Notes under the pieces: generated by a model
What the model was told of the DNA's origin: nothing
Database searches by the model: none
Seen by the model: only the letters and a program-made list of their open reading frames with translations
Origin: Flavobacterium faecale
GTDB taxonomy: Bacteria; Bacteroidota; Bacteroidia; Flavobacteriales; Flavobacteriaceae
NCBI RefSeq assembly: GCF_003076455.1
Contig: NZ_CP020918.1
Coordinates: forward strand, 4,500,001-4,564,000
Direction: 5' to 3'
DNA length: 64,000 bases
Program-made: the position numbers and the translations under genes
In this document: positions 1 to 8,548 of the stretch, in pieces
Numbering within the stretch: the stretch's first letter is position 1
Layout: every line of letters begins with the position of its first letter

Positions 1-163
1 CCTGAGCATTTTGGCGCTGTTGGTCAAAATTTGAACCTGCTTTTTCTACTACTTTCTTTAATACAAGTGGTAAAAACAACTTTACCAAAAATCTAAAAAC
101 ATAGTAAAAAGCAATTATATATAGTAGGGTTCTAAAAAAACCTGCAAAAGAAGCTGTTTCCAT
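1..163 (-). CDS. DUF4834 family small membrane protein (partial, C-terminus off the left edge)
   Basis: Translating the minus strand from ATG at 163 gives 54 residues before the window ends. The N-terminus METASFAGFFRTLLYIIAFY leads into one hydrophobic segment (about residues 8-33), followed by a Lys-rich stretch and a polar tail (VEKAGSNFDQQRQ). This order fits the DUF4834 family, short single-span proteins common in Flavobacteria with no assigned role. It is divergent from the next gene. Only the N-terminal part is visible, so length and family call are moderate confidence. Confidence 0.6.
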   Translation of the reverse strand, partial: METASFAGFFRTLLYIIAFYYVFRFLVKLFLPLVLKKVVEKAGSNFDQQRQNAQ

Positions 164-243
164 AATTCATTGATTTTAGACAAAATTAGCAAATCCTACT
201 GTCAAAATTAAACTATCTGCCTTAAATTAATGATAAAATATAG

Positions 244-251
244 TACATTTG
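244..251 (+). promoter_or_regulatory. -7 promoter element (TAnnTTTG type)
   Basis: TACATTTG matches the Bacteroidota -7 consensus TAnnTTTG and lies 37 bases before the ATG of the outer-membrane protein gene. No clear -33 TTTG is seen. Confidence 0.5.
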
Positions 252-288
252 GACAGCGCAATGCTTGTAAACACTTAAAAACAACACT

Positions 289-1242
289 ATGCACCAGTTC
301 AAAATTGCTATTTTACTTGCTTTTTTAATGGCTCCTTTAGTTCATTACGGACAATACACAGACGAAATCAACTCCAACAGACCCGGAAAGTCCATGTCGG
401 CTTTTTCCGTAGGAAAGTCAATTTTTCAAGTAGAATCTGGTATATATGGTATCAAAGAAAACCATAGTTTACTAAATTATGATGCCAATGGTTTTGGGCT
501 CGACCTAACCTTACGCTACGGAGCAATAGTGGAGCAATTGGAATTTATTGGAGAATTGCAGTATCAAAATGAAAACTTTGTACAGCAAACTATTAGCACC
601 AACAGATCTGCTTTGAAGCAAACCGTTTTTGGAGCGAAATATCTAATTTATGACCCCTTTAAAAACTACCAGAAAAAAGTAAATATTTACAGTTGGAAAG
701 CCAATCGAGGATTTGACTGGCACCAAATGATTCCTGCGGTCTCTATATTTGCAGGAGCTAATTTTACTTTTTCGAATAATCCTTACTCGTTTTCTCCTGA
801 GCCCAGTATTTCGCCAAAAATCATGTTTATTACACAAAACCATTTTGGAGATGGCCGTTGGGTTTTTGTAACCAATGTAATAGCAGATTATCTAACAACC
901 GAGTACCCCAGCTACGGTTATGTATTAACTTTGACGCGTGGTTTTAACAAACAATGGTCTGGTTTTATCGAAAATCAAGGATATAAGAGCGACTTTTATA
1001 GCGATGCCATTGTACGAGGTGGTGCCGCTTACTTATTCGGAAAAAATATACAAATCGATGCTTCTATCAGTTCTAGTCTCAAAACTACCCCTTCTATATT
1101 GTATGGTGGAGTAGGTTTTTCATGGAGATATGATGGAAATTATAAAGAAGTACATATGAAATTAGATAAAAAAGGCGGATCGAAATCAGAAAAAAAGGCG
1201 ACCAAAAAAGCAGCCAAAAAATCAAAAAAAGCCAAAATTTAA
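289..1242 (+). CDS. Outer-membrane beta-barrel protein, transporter/MetA-like
   Basis: The 317-residue protein has a signal peptide (residues 1 to about 21, cleavage near YGQ-Y) and then alternating amphipathic strands rich in aromatic residues. This is typical of flavobacterial proteins annotated as 'transporter' in the MetA-pathway outer-membrane barrel family. The N-terminal motif EINSNRPGKSMSAFSVGKS is characteristic. The last 25 or so residues are almost all Lys, Ala and Ser, an unusual basic tail that would lie after the barrel. A GNAT-like gene follows 18 bases downstream, so the two are probably co-transcribed. Substrate unknown. Confidence 0.65.
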   Translation: MHQFKIAILLAFLMAPLVHYGQYTDEINSNRPGKSMSAFSVGKSIFQVESGIYGIKENHSLLNYDANGFGLDLTLRYGAIVEQLEFIGELQYQNENFVQQTISTNRSALKQTVFGAKYLIYDPFKNYQKKVNIYSWKANRGFDWHQMIPAVSIFAGANFTFSNNPYSFSPEPSISPKIMFITQNHFGDGRWVFVTNVIADYLTTEYPSYGYVLTLTRGFNKQWSGFIENQGYKSDFYSDAIVRGGAAYLFGKNIQIDASISSSLKTTPSILYGGVGFSWRYDGNYKEVHMKLDKKGGSKSEKKATKKAAKKSKKAKI

Positions 1243-1260
1243 ATAAATTACAGTCAATAC

Positions 1261-2379
1261 ATGATTACTATACAAGAAGTAAAAACTAAAAAAGAATTAA
1301 CTGCTTATATTAAATTCCCTTTCGAATTATACAAAGACAATGAATTTTGGGTACCTCCAATCATTGCTGACGAATTGGAAACGTTTGACAAAACCAAAAA
1401 TCCAGCATTTGAAAATGCAGAGGCCTACTATTATGTTGCTCTAAAAAACAATAAAATTGTCGGTCGTATTGCTGCTATCATCAATTGGGAAGAAGTAAAC
1501 AATCAGCACAAGAACAAGGTTCGTTTTGGCTGGTTTGATGTTATTAATGACATTGAAGTAACCAAGTTGTTATTAGAAAAAGTGTATGAATTAGGTCGAA
1601 AAAACAAATTGGAATACGTTGAAGGACCTATGGGTTTTTCTAATCTTGACAAAGTTGGCGTACTAACGGAAGGTTTTGATCAAATGGGGACCATGGTTAC
1701 CTGGTACAATCACCCGTATTATGCAACTCACTTTGAAAAATTGGGGTTTGTAATGGAAAAGGAATATATAGAAAGTAAATTTCCTTTCGAAAATGTAAAA
1801 TTAGAATACTTTGACAAAGCCCAAGAACTCATCAAAAGAAGGTATCAATTAAAGGAATTAAACTTCAAGAAAACTAAAGACGTTTTGCCTTATGTTGACA
1901 AAATGTTTGATTTATTCAACGCTTCTTATGCCAATTTATCCTCGTTTGTAGCTATTACAGACGTTCAAAAAGAATATTTCAAGAAAAAATACATCAGTTT
2001 CATTAATCCGGAATACATTAAATTTGTAGAGGATAAGGATCATAATTTGGTTGCTTTTGCAATCGTAATGCCTAGTTTTTCTAAAGCCTTGCAAAAAGCG
2101 AATGGAAAGCTATTCCCTTTTGGTTTTTATCATTTGTTAAATGCGAGAAACAATAGCAAAGACGTCACTTTTTACTTAATCGGTGTACATCCTGATTACC
2201 AAAGTAAAGGTGCACATGCCATTATTTTTAAAGAATACCATACCACTTTTACTCAAAAAGGCATCCAAAATTGTATTCGTACGCCTGAACTAGCCGATAA
2301 CCATGCTATTCACGCCATTTGGAAAAATTTTGACCCTAAGATTACCTGTAGAAGAAAAACATTTAAAAAAGACCTATAA
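1261..2379 (+). CDS. GNAT-fold N-acetyltransferase-like protein (sometimes named 'GTP cyclohydrolase')
   Basis: The 372-residue cytoplasmic protein starts MITIQEVKTKKELTAYIKFP. It has a GNAT-like first half (KIVGRIAAIIN resembles a beta4 strand; GPMGFSNLDKVGVL follows) and a second acyltransferase-like half in which LIGVHPDYQSKGAHAIIFK resembles the acetyl-CoA pyrophosphate-binding loop. Flavobacterial homologues are often misleadingly labelled GTP cyclohydrolase, and I see no cyclohydrolase motif. It follows the barrel gene by 18 bases. The substrate cannot be inferred. Confidence 0.6.
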   Translation: MITIQEVKTKKELTAYIKFPFELYKDNEFWVPPIIADELETFDKTKNPAFENAEAYYYVALKNNKIVGRIAAIINWEEVNNQHKNKVRFGWFDVINDIEVTKLLLEKVYELGRKNKLEYVEGPMGFSNLDKVGVLTEGFDQMGTMVTWYNHPYYATHFEKLGFVMEKEYIESKFPFENVKLEYFDKAQELIKRRYQLKELNFKKTKDVLPYVDKMFDLFNASYANLSSFVAITDVQKEYFKKKYISFINPEYIKFVEDKDHNLVAFAIVMPSFSKALQKANGKLFPFGFYHLLNARNNSKDVTFYLIGVHPDYQSKGAHAIIFKEYHTTFTQKGIQNCIRTPELADNHAIHAIWKNFDPKITCRRKTFKKDL

Positions 2380-2525
2380 TAGTAGCTTATTATCAAGGTT
2401 GTTGACATTCTATATTGCTATTTTTAATGTATTGGCAAATCTCTGAAAAGATAACAGCAACAACTAGTTTTCGTAGCAGAAAGCGCTGCAACCTGCTAAA
2501 GCAGTAGTAATTACTAAAAACAAAA

Positions 2526-2553
2526 AAAACCATTAGCCCCCACTAATGGTTTT
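2526..2553. terminator. Bidirectional intrinsic terminator
   Basis: A perfect 11-bp stem, AAAACCATTAG paired with CTAATGGTTTT, around a 6-base loop, preceded by an A-run on the plus strand. It sits between two convergent genes and can serve both. Confidence 0.75.
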
Positions 2554-2575
2554 AAAATATTAAATAATCAGAAAG

Positions 2576-3052
2576 CTATTCTTTACAATCAATTTTATTG
2601 TAAACTACATTTCCGTCATATTTAATTTTACTTTTATCTTTGAATGCTACTTTACCGTTCATTTCAACTGTCGGGCCATATCCTTCAATTAAAGTAGTCG
2701 CATCTTTTTTCAAAAAAGCAACCTCTTTTATGCTTGTTTTTCCTTCAGACTGAAATTTGTAATCAGCATAAATGGTATCTCCTTTCACATTACCCAGTAT
2801 AGTTCCAAAACTTTTATCTTTTTGTGCATACGAATAATCCAATTCACCTGTAAACTCATTGATACTGTTAATATCAACTGTTAGTGTGATAGTGTCTTTT
2901 TCGATAATAGCTTGAAAACATTCCTTAGTTATTGTTTCCAAGGGCGCTTCGACAACTACTGGTGCGATTACAACTTCTTCTTTTGAACTATTTTTACAAG
3001 ATGATAGCAAGGCTACAAATGCTACTGTACTTAATAGGTATATCGTTTTCAT
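2576..3052 (-). CDS. Hypothetical lipoprotein
   Basis: The 158-residue protein has an SPII signal: a hydrophobic core and lipobox LLSSC with Cys at residue 19, then a Lys/Glu/Val/Pro linker. The rest is beta-rich with alternating polar and hydrophobic residues and no recognised catalytic motif. A TAnnTTTG-type promoter on the minus strand (CAAAGTTA at 3080-3087) precedes it. Probably a small periplasmic or surface lipoprotein; function unknown. Confidence 0.7.
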   Translation of the reverse strand: MKTIYLLSTVAFVALLSSCKNSSKEEVVIAPVVVEAPLETITKECFQAIIEKDTITLTVDINSINEFTGELDYSYAQKDKSFGTILGNVKGDTIYADYKFQSEGKTSIKEVAFLKKDATTLIEGYGPTVEMNGKVAFKDKSKIKYDGNVVYNKIDCKE

Positions 3053-3097
3053 GGTTATAGTATTATTGGTTTATACATGCAAAGTTATCTATAAACC

Positions 3098-3130
3098 ACA
3101 AAAGCCATTCATACAATGAATGGCTTTTGT
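3098..3130 (-). terminator. Long perfect hairpin, terminator of the oxoamine synthase gene
   Basis: A 15-bp perfect stem (ACAAAAGCCATTCAT and its complement) around a 3-base loop lies 26 bases after the stop codon of the minus-strand oxoamine synthase gene. The following U-tract is short (GGTTTAT), so U richness comes mostly from the stem itself. Confidence 0.65.
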
Positions 3131-3155
3131 TATATAATTCCCATGAGGGATACTA

Positions 3156-4430
3156 CTATTCTACTTCGGCAGCGTCTAAATCAACTTTTGTTTTACTTGC
3201 AATTTCTTTGTAAGTACCATTTACTAATTTTTCGCGAATAGCTTCAAAAGAAGTTAATGTAAGATCAATATCAGATAAAGAGTGAGATGCAGTTGGAATA
3301 ACACGCAACAAAATAATTCCTTTTGGAATTACAGGATAGATCACAATAGAAAGAAAGATACCGTAGTTCTCTCTCAAATCATTCACCATCACCATAGCTT
3401 CTGGCACACTACCTTCAAGATATACAGGTGTTACACAAGTATTTGTATCACCAATATTAAATCCTTTAGATTTTAATCCGTTTTGCAATGCATTTACGTT
3501 TTCCCAAAGTTTGTCTTTCAATTCTGGGTGGTTACGCAACAATTCCAAACGTTTCAACGAACCAATTGTTTGAATCATTGGCAACGCCTTTGCAAACATT
3601 TGTGAACGTAAATTATATTTTAGGTAATCGATAATTTCTTTATCTGCAGCAACAAAAGCTCCAATATTTGCCATTGATTTTGCAAAAGTAGAGAAATAAA
3701 CATCGATTTCATCTTGAACTCCTTGCTCTTCACCTGCTCCAGCACCTGTTTTACCAAGGGTACCAAAACCGTGTGCATCATCAACTAGTAAACGGAAATT
3801 GTATTTCTTTTTCATTTCTACAATTTCTTTCAACTTACCTTGTTGACCACGCATTCCAAACACACCTTCAGTAATAAAAAGAATACCTCCACCTGTTTCC
3901 GACGCTATTTTGGTAGCACGTTGCAGGTTTTTCTCCATACTTTCAATGTCATTGTGTTTGTATGTAAAACGTTTACCAGCATGCAAACGAACTCCGTCAA
4001 TAATACAAGCGTGTCCATCTACATCGTATACAATTACATCATTTCTTGTTACCAAAGCATCAATAATAGACACCATTCCTTGGTAACCGAAATTCAATAA
4101 ATACGCTGACTCCTTCATTACAAAAGCAGCCAATTCATTTTCTAGTTGTTCATGGTATTTTGTGTGACCACTCATCATACGAGCACCCATAGGAGCAGCT
4201 GCGCCAAATTCTAAAGCCGCATCAGCATCTGCTTTACGTACTTCAGGATGATTAGCTAGACCTAAATAGTCATTCAAACTCCAGTTCAAAACTTCTTTCC
4301 CTTGAAACTTCATTCTTGGTCCTAAATCACCTTCTAATTTTGGAAATACAAAGTAACCCTCTGCTTGTGAAGCCCATTTTCCTAAGGGACCTTTATTGTT
4401 CTGAATTCTTTCGAATAAATCTTTTACCAT
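3156..4430 (-). CDS. Alpha-oxoamine synthase: serine palmitoyltransferase / cysteate C-acyltransferase type
   Basis: The 424-residue PLP enzyme is of the KBL/BioF/SPT family, which condenses an acyl-CoA or acyl-ACP with an amino acid and releases CO2. Visible motifs are the ring-stacking His in DVDGHACIIDG (about residue 140), VDDAHGFG with the PLP-contacting Asp near 217, and the Schiff-base lysine in FSTFAKSMA (about 251). In Flavobacterium a close relative has been linked to the first step of sulfonolipid (capnine) synthesis from cysteate; in other Bacteroidota the same fold makes 3-ketosphinganine. Sequence alone does not separate the two. I chose ATG at 4430, because a more upstream start would contain the -7 element (CAAAAATA at 4467-4474). 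Confidence 0.75.
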   Translation of the reverse strand: MVKDLFERIQNNKGPLGKWASQAEGYFVFPKLEGDLGPRMKFQGKEVLNWSLNDYLGLANHPEVRKADADAALEFGAAAPMGARMMSGHTKYHEQLENELAAFVMKESAYLLNFGYQGMVSIIDALVTRNDVIVYDVDGHACIIDGVRLHAGKRFTYKHNDIESMEKNLQRATKIASETGGGILFITEGVFGMRGQQGKLKEIVEMKKKYNFRLLVDDAHGFGTLGKTGAGAGEEQGVQDEIDVYFSTFAKSMANIGAFVAADKEIIDYLKYNLRSQMFAKALPMIQTIGSLKRLELLRNHPELKDKLWENVNALQNGLKSKGFNIGDTNTCVTPVYLEGSVPEAMVMVNDLRENYGIFLSIVIYPVIPKGIILLRVIPTASHSLSDIDLTLTSFEAIREKLVNGTYKEIASKTKVDLDAAEVE

Positions 4431-4466
4431 AATATCTCTAGTAATAATTTTAATTTTAAGCGTTTG

Positions 4467-4474
4467 CAAAAATA
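4467..4474 (-). promoter_or_regulatory. -7 promoter element of the oxoamine synthase gene
   Basis: CAAAAATA on the plus strand is TATTTTTG on the minus strand, matching TAnnTTTG. It lies 37 bases upstream of ATG 4430 and supports that start. Confidence 0.5.
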
Positions 4475-4728
4475 AATATTTAAATTTTATTACCACCTTA
4501 TAACCTCATTTATTTTTCGGTTAGGTACACCTATCACTGCATTTTAAAAGAATCACACTACTTTTTACCTATAATATAAGGAAGAAAACGCACGTTTAAG
4601 TTTTAAAAACAGGCACTTCTCTACCGATTTGAGTACCGATTATTTTAAAGCGATGGTGCAAAAACCACAAAACAGAAAATTATTGATTCCACAGCACCTA
4701 TATATGTAACCTAAAATGCTCCTTTCTT

Positions 4729-5112
4729 TTATAAAACTAAGTCTTCAAACAAACGCGCTGTTGTTCGATCCAAATCGTCACACAAACCAGGATGTGGTCT
4801 TGATGTTTGAATTACAGAACTACGCAAAGCAGTCAACCATCTAAATCGTGACGGAATATCCATCATAGCGATTGGGCCACCGTCTTTGGTACCATGACCT
4901 ACTTTTTCAAAGGCTGAAATGTTAGCTACAATCTGTTCTACATCTGCTTCTGCAGACATTGCCAAGATTTTTTCGACCGCCACATGATGCAGTACCTTAA
5001 TATACTTTGCTTTTTTGCAGAAAACTATTATTCCAACATTAAGAAACTCTTCGCGCTCTACCCTTGGTACAACCCGAATTACGGCATACTCATATAAGTT
5101 TTTCTCTTGCAT
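4729..5112 (-). CDS. DUF3037 family protein
   Basis: The 127-residue protein begins MQEKNLYEYAVIRVVPRVER and contains EFLNVGIIVFCKKAKYI, the hallmark of DUF3037 proteins, which are small, cytoplasmic and of unknown role. Its start codon lies inside the end of the HipA-like kinase gene (23-base overlap), so translation is coupled. DUF3037 genes often sit directly after HipA-like kinase genes, suggesting the products act together. I prefer ATG 5112 over the ATG 18 bases upstream because family members start at MxEKxLYEY. Confidence 0.75.
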   Translation of the reverse strand: MQEKNLYEYAVIRVVPRVEREEFLNVGIIVFCKKAKYIKVLHHVAVEKILAMSAEADVEQIVANISAFEKVGHGTKDGGPIAMMDIPSRFRWLTALRSSVIQTSRPHPGLCDDLDRTTARLFEDLVL

Positions 5113-5884
5113 CTTGGGCTTCCTTAACAAAGTTATCTGAATGTTTTAATCGAATGGATAGAAACTGAAAATAGACCTCTCTCAATTCTTCTGGGGTAGC
5201 TTCTACATCTTCCCATTGCAACCACTCTATCGGAATAAGTTTTACTATTTCGAGCAAAACTTCATCGGTCAATATGGCCTTAAAAGCTGTATCAACGGCG
5301 GCAAGTTGCGCTGCTTGTGGCAACAGAACATGATCCTTGATAAGGGCAAACGGACTCTGAGCATGCTTTTCCCAATTGGTCCAAGAATGATGAAAATACA
5401 AACTTGCACCATGATCAATCAGCCACAGCTCTTTGTGCCAAATCAACATATTGGTATTTCTAAAAGTACGATCTACATTGGTAATAAAGGCATCCAACCA
5501 TACTATTTGAGAGGCCATAAGCGGCTCTACCGTTGTAACCACTGGATCAAAATTGATGGCTCCAGACAAAAAATGCAAGGCCAAATTAAGACCTTGACTT
5601 CCTTGAAGCAAATCCTGAATTTCTTCGTCAGCTTCAGTACGTCCAAACGCTTCTTCAAGATTAGCATACACCAATTCTGGAATTCTTAATTTCAGCACAC
5701 GGGCGATTTCACCTCCGATTAATTCGGCAATCAATGCTTTTACACCGTGACCTGCTCCTTTAAACTTAAGAACATATTTAAAATCATCATCAGCCTCGGC
5801 CAAAGCTGGCAAAGAACCTCCTTCTCGCAAAGGTGTGATGTACCGCGTCACATTGACGGTACGAAGATTGAATTTGCTTATCAT
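5090..5884 (-). CDS. HipA-like (HipA_2 domain) kinase-fold protein
   Basis: The 264-residue protein has kinase-like motifs in the HipA_2 arrangement: FKYVLKFKGAGHG as nucleotide-binding strand and Lys (about residues 35-47), ITNVDRTFRNTN as a catalytic loop with Asp near 138 and Asn near 145, and LIDHGASL as the metal-binding Asp near 157. All these residues are present, so the fold looks active. Unlike classical HipA it lacks the N-terminal extension and has no HipB-like DNA-binding partner; its partner is the overlapping DUF3037 gene. A -7 element (CAAACTTA, 5905-5912, minus strand) precedes it. Target unknown. Confidence 0.7.
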   Translation of the reverse strand: MISKFNLRTVNVTRYITPLREGGSLPALAEADDDFKYVLKFKGAGHGVKALIAELIGGEIARVLKLRIPELVYANLEEAFGRTEADEEIQDLLQGSQGLNLALHFLSGAINFDPVVTTVEPLMASQIVWLDAFITNVDRTFRNTNMLIWHKELWLIDHGASLYFHHSWTNWEKHAQSPFALIKDHVLLPQAAQLAAVDTAFKAILTDEVLLEIVKLIPIEWLQWEDVEATPEELREVYFQFLSIRLKHSDNFVKEAQDAREKLI

Positions 5885-6076
5885 ATTCGAAATAAATTGA
5901 ACTACAAACTTACAAATAAGAAAAGTGGTATTTGATGACTATCGGGATCATTTTTTATTTCAAAAAAAAGAAAAAAGCAAGACTATTACAATGCTAGTAA
6001 GAAAATCAGGATTATTTTATAAAAAATTTAAGATTCTAGCCTTTCCAAAAATTTTTATCCTTAGACATTAATCGTG

Positions 6077-6084
6077 TATCTTTG
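6077..6084 (+). promoter_or_regulatory. -7 promoter element of the NYN-domain gene
   Basis: TATCTTTG is an exact TAnnTTTG match, 22 bases upstream of the ATG. Confidence 0.55.
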
Positions 6085-6106
6085 AGCAACATTCATAAAA
6101 AACACA

Positions 6107-6895
6107 ATGTCACAAAGCGATACAGAATTAAAACTAGCCGTACTTATAGATGCCGATAATGTTCCCTACAGCAATGTAAAAGGAATGATGGAAGAAATCA
6201 CCAAATTTGGTACCCCAACAACCAAGCGTATTTATGCCGATTGGACCAAACCAAATGCCAATGGATGGAAAAGTGTTTTGCTAGAACACGCCATAACCCC
6301 CATCCAACAATACAGTTACACCGTTGGGAAAAACTCCTCAGACTCTGCGATGATTATCGATGCCATGGACCTATTGTATTCGTACAAAGTAGATGGATTT
6401 TGTATTGTCTCTAGTGATAGCGATTTTACACGTCTGGCCATTCGATTAAGAGAAGGTGGAATGAAAGTAATTGGAATTGGAGAAAAAAAGACGCCAAACT
6501 CTTTTATCGTTGCTTGTGATAGATTTGTTTACATCGAAGTTTTGGATGGTGCAATCAAGAAGAAGACGAAAAAACCGGCTACCTCATCAAACAATACAGC
6601 GACTGTAAACACCAAAAAACAAGCTCCTGCCAAAACACTTAATACCATTGACATTCAAACTATTGATCTTATCGAAGATACCATTGAGGATATTGGCGAT
6701 GACAGCGGTTGGGCATTTTTGGGAGATGTAGGAAACCTAATTGTAAAGAAAAAACCTGAATTTGACCCAAGGAACTATGGTTTTTCTAAACTAACTCCGA
6801 TGTTAAAATCGCTGACCGATATTTTGGAAATCGACGAAAGAGATTCAGATAAAAAAGGAATTAAACATGTTTATGTTCGTCTAAAAATCAACTAA
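6107..6895 (+). CDS. NYN-domain (LabA/DUF88-like) protein with C-terminal OST-HTH/LOTUS-like domain
   Basis: The 262-residue protein has an N-terminal PIN-like NYN nuclease fold: the first acidic strand is LAVLIDADNVPYS (about 10-22), and the second acidic cluster is VDAMDLLYS-like followed by CIVSSDSDFTRLA. A Lys/Thr/Ala-rich linker (about 148-180) leads to a C-terminal segment (about 195-262; GWAFLGDVGNLIVKKKP and YGFSKLTPMLKSL) resembling OST-HTH/LOTUS RNA-binding domains. The family is thought to act on RNA. The next gene starts 27 bases downstream and may be co-transcribed. Confidence 0.8.
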   Translation: MSQSDTELKLAVLIDADNVPYSNVKGMMEEITKFGTPTTKRIYADWTKPNANGWKSVLLEHAITPIQQYSYTVGKNSSDSAMIIDAMDLLYSYKVDGFCIVSSDSDFTRLAIRLREGGMKVIGIGEKKTPNSFIVACDRFVYIEVLDGAIKKKTKKPATSSNNTATVNTKKQAPAKTLNTIDIQTIDLIEDTIEDIGDDSGWAFLGDVGNLIVKKKPEFDPRNYGFSKLTPMLKSLTDILEIDERDSDKKGIKHVYVRLKIN

Positions 6896-6922
6896 AAATT
6901 TGTCAACTTTTATAATTTTCGC

Positions 6923-8434
6923 ATGAGAAAGCAATTTTTTATCCTTGGTTTTACGCTTTTAATTATTACCGCATTGGTATACTATTATTTAAAGATTGGA
7001 TTTCTACTCCTAGTAATTCTACCAATTCTATTAGTGATAGGTTACTACAATAGTGTTCAAAAAAAGCACGCAATTTTGCGAAATTTCCCTGTATTGGGCT
7101 ACGCTAGGTATTTATTCGAATTGATTGCACCTGAAATTCAGCAGTATTTTATTGAGCGCTCTACCGATGGAAAGCCTTTTTCTAGAAACGAACGATCGCT
7201 AGTGTACCAACGTGCAAAGAATATTGACTCCAATACTCCTTTTGGGACACAATTGGATTTAAACCAAAATCATTACGAAGGTATAAAGCATTCCATTTTT
7301 CCATCTGTAGTAAATGAAGACTTGCCTCGTGTGTGGGTTGGAGGCGCAGACTGCAAACAACCGTACCATGCTTCATTACTCAATATATCAGCAATGAGTT
7401 TTGGCTCTTTGAGTGAAAATGCTATCATGGCGCTCAACAAAGGAGCGCAAAAAGGACACTTTTATCACAATACGGGTGAGGGTGGTTTGACCGAATTTCA
7501 TTTGCAAGGTGGTGATATTACTTGGCAAATCGGAACGGGCTATTTTGGTTGTAGAACGGCCGAAGGAACATTTGATGCAGGGAAATTCTCTGAAAAATCA
7601 AATTTACCGAGCGTGAAAATGATCGAAATTAAACTCTCACAAGGAGCAAAACCAGGTCATGGTGGTGTATTGCCAGCAGCAAAAAACACAGAACAAATTG
7701 CAAAAATAAGAGGAGTACAACCCAATATCACTATTTTTTCGCCACCCTCTCATTCTGCTTTTAAAGATTCGAAAGGATTAATTTCGTTTATAAAAGAACT
7801 TAGAACGCTTTCTAACGGTAAACCAATTGGTTTCAAGCTTTGTATTGGTGATACCGCCGAATTTGAGTCCTTATGTATCGAAATGATTGCAGCAGATTGC
7901 TACCCTGATTTCATTACAGTTGACGGAGCCGAAGGAGGAACTGGAGCCGCACCTTTGGAATTTTCAGACGGAGTAGGAATGCCATTTGAACCGGCATTAA
8001 TTTTTGTAAACAAAACGTTGATTGCTTACAAAATTAGAGACAAAATTAGAGTAATCGGAAGCGGAAAAATCATTTCGGGTTATGCTGTTTTACGAGCCAT
8101 TGCCTTAGGTGCAGACTTGTGCAATAGCGCAAGAGGATTCATGTTTTCATTGGGATGCATCCAAGCGCTACGTTGCCACAATAATCAATGCCCAACTGGT
8201 GTAGCAACACAAGACAAAATGCTGATGAAAGGTTTGGTCGTTACTGATAAGTTTGAAAGGGTTTTTCATTTTCATAAAAATACGTTACATGCCGCAAATG
8301 AGTTACTGGCAGCAACTGGAAAAACTAGCTTTGCCGATATGGATATTAGCATTTTTATGCGAGGAGACGAATTCAGCCATTTATCTGACTTATATTTTCC
8401 TGATAATTTAAGGAAGCATACAACTCTTCAATAA
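6923..8434 (+). CDS. FMN-binding glutamate synthase family protein
   Basis: The 503-residue protein has two N-terminal hydrophobic segments (about 7-40), suggesting a membrane anchor, then a glutamate-synthase central/FMN TIM-barrel domain. Motifs seen: ISAMSFGSLSENAI, GEGGLTEFH, KPGHGGVLPA, DGAEGGTGAAPLEF, GADLCNSARGFMFSLGCIQA and CHNNQCPTGVAT; the Cys-rich part matches the 3Fe-4S ligand pattern of GltB. There is no amidotransferase domain, so it is not a complete glutamate synthase. The physiological reaction of this stand-alone group is unclear. Confidence 0.8.
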   Translation: MRKQFFILGFTLLIITALVYYYLKIGFLLLVILPILLVIGYYNSVQKKHAILRNFPVLGYARYLFELIAPEIQQYFIERSTDGKPFSRNERSLVYQRAKNIDSNTPFGTQLDLNQNHYEGIKHSIFPSVVNEDLPRVWVGGADCKQPYHASLLNISAMSFGSLSENAIMALNKGAQKGHFYHNTGEGGLTEFHLQGGDITWQIGTGYFGCRTAEGTFDAGKFSEKSNLPSVKMIEIKLSQGAKPGHGGVLPAAKNTEQIAKIRGVQPNITIFSPPSHSAFKDSKGLISFIKELRTLSNGKPIGFKLCIGDTAEFESLCIEMIAADCYPDFITVDGAEGGTGAAPLEFSDGVGMPFEPALIFVNKTLIAYKIRDKIRVIGSGKIISGYAVLRAIALGADLCNSARGFMFSLGCIQALRCHNNQCPTGVATQDKMLMKGLVVTDKFERVFHFHKNTLHAANELLAATGKTSFADMDISIFMRGDEFSHLSDLYFPDNLRKHTTLQ

Positions 8435-8453
8435 TTAAAAGTTATAAGAATAA

Positions 8454-8504
8454 AAAAAACTGCTGCACTTAATTGTTTCTCTAATTAAGTACAGCAGTTT
8501 TTAA
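8454..8504. terminator. Bidirectional terminator hairpin
   Basis: AAAACTGCTG / CAGCAGTTTT arms are extended by ACTTAATT / AATTAAGT with one mismatch, flanked by an A-run and T-run. It lies between the convergent glutamate-synthase-like gene and the hybrid kinase gene. Confidence 0.7.
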
Positions 8505-8548
8505 TTTTAATAGTAGTTCTCTACAACTTTAAAAACTAAAGTTAATTG

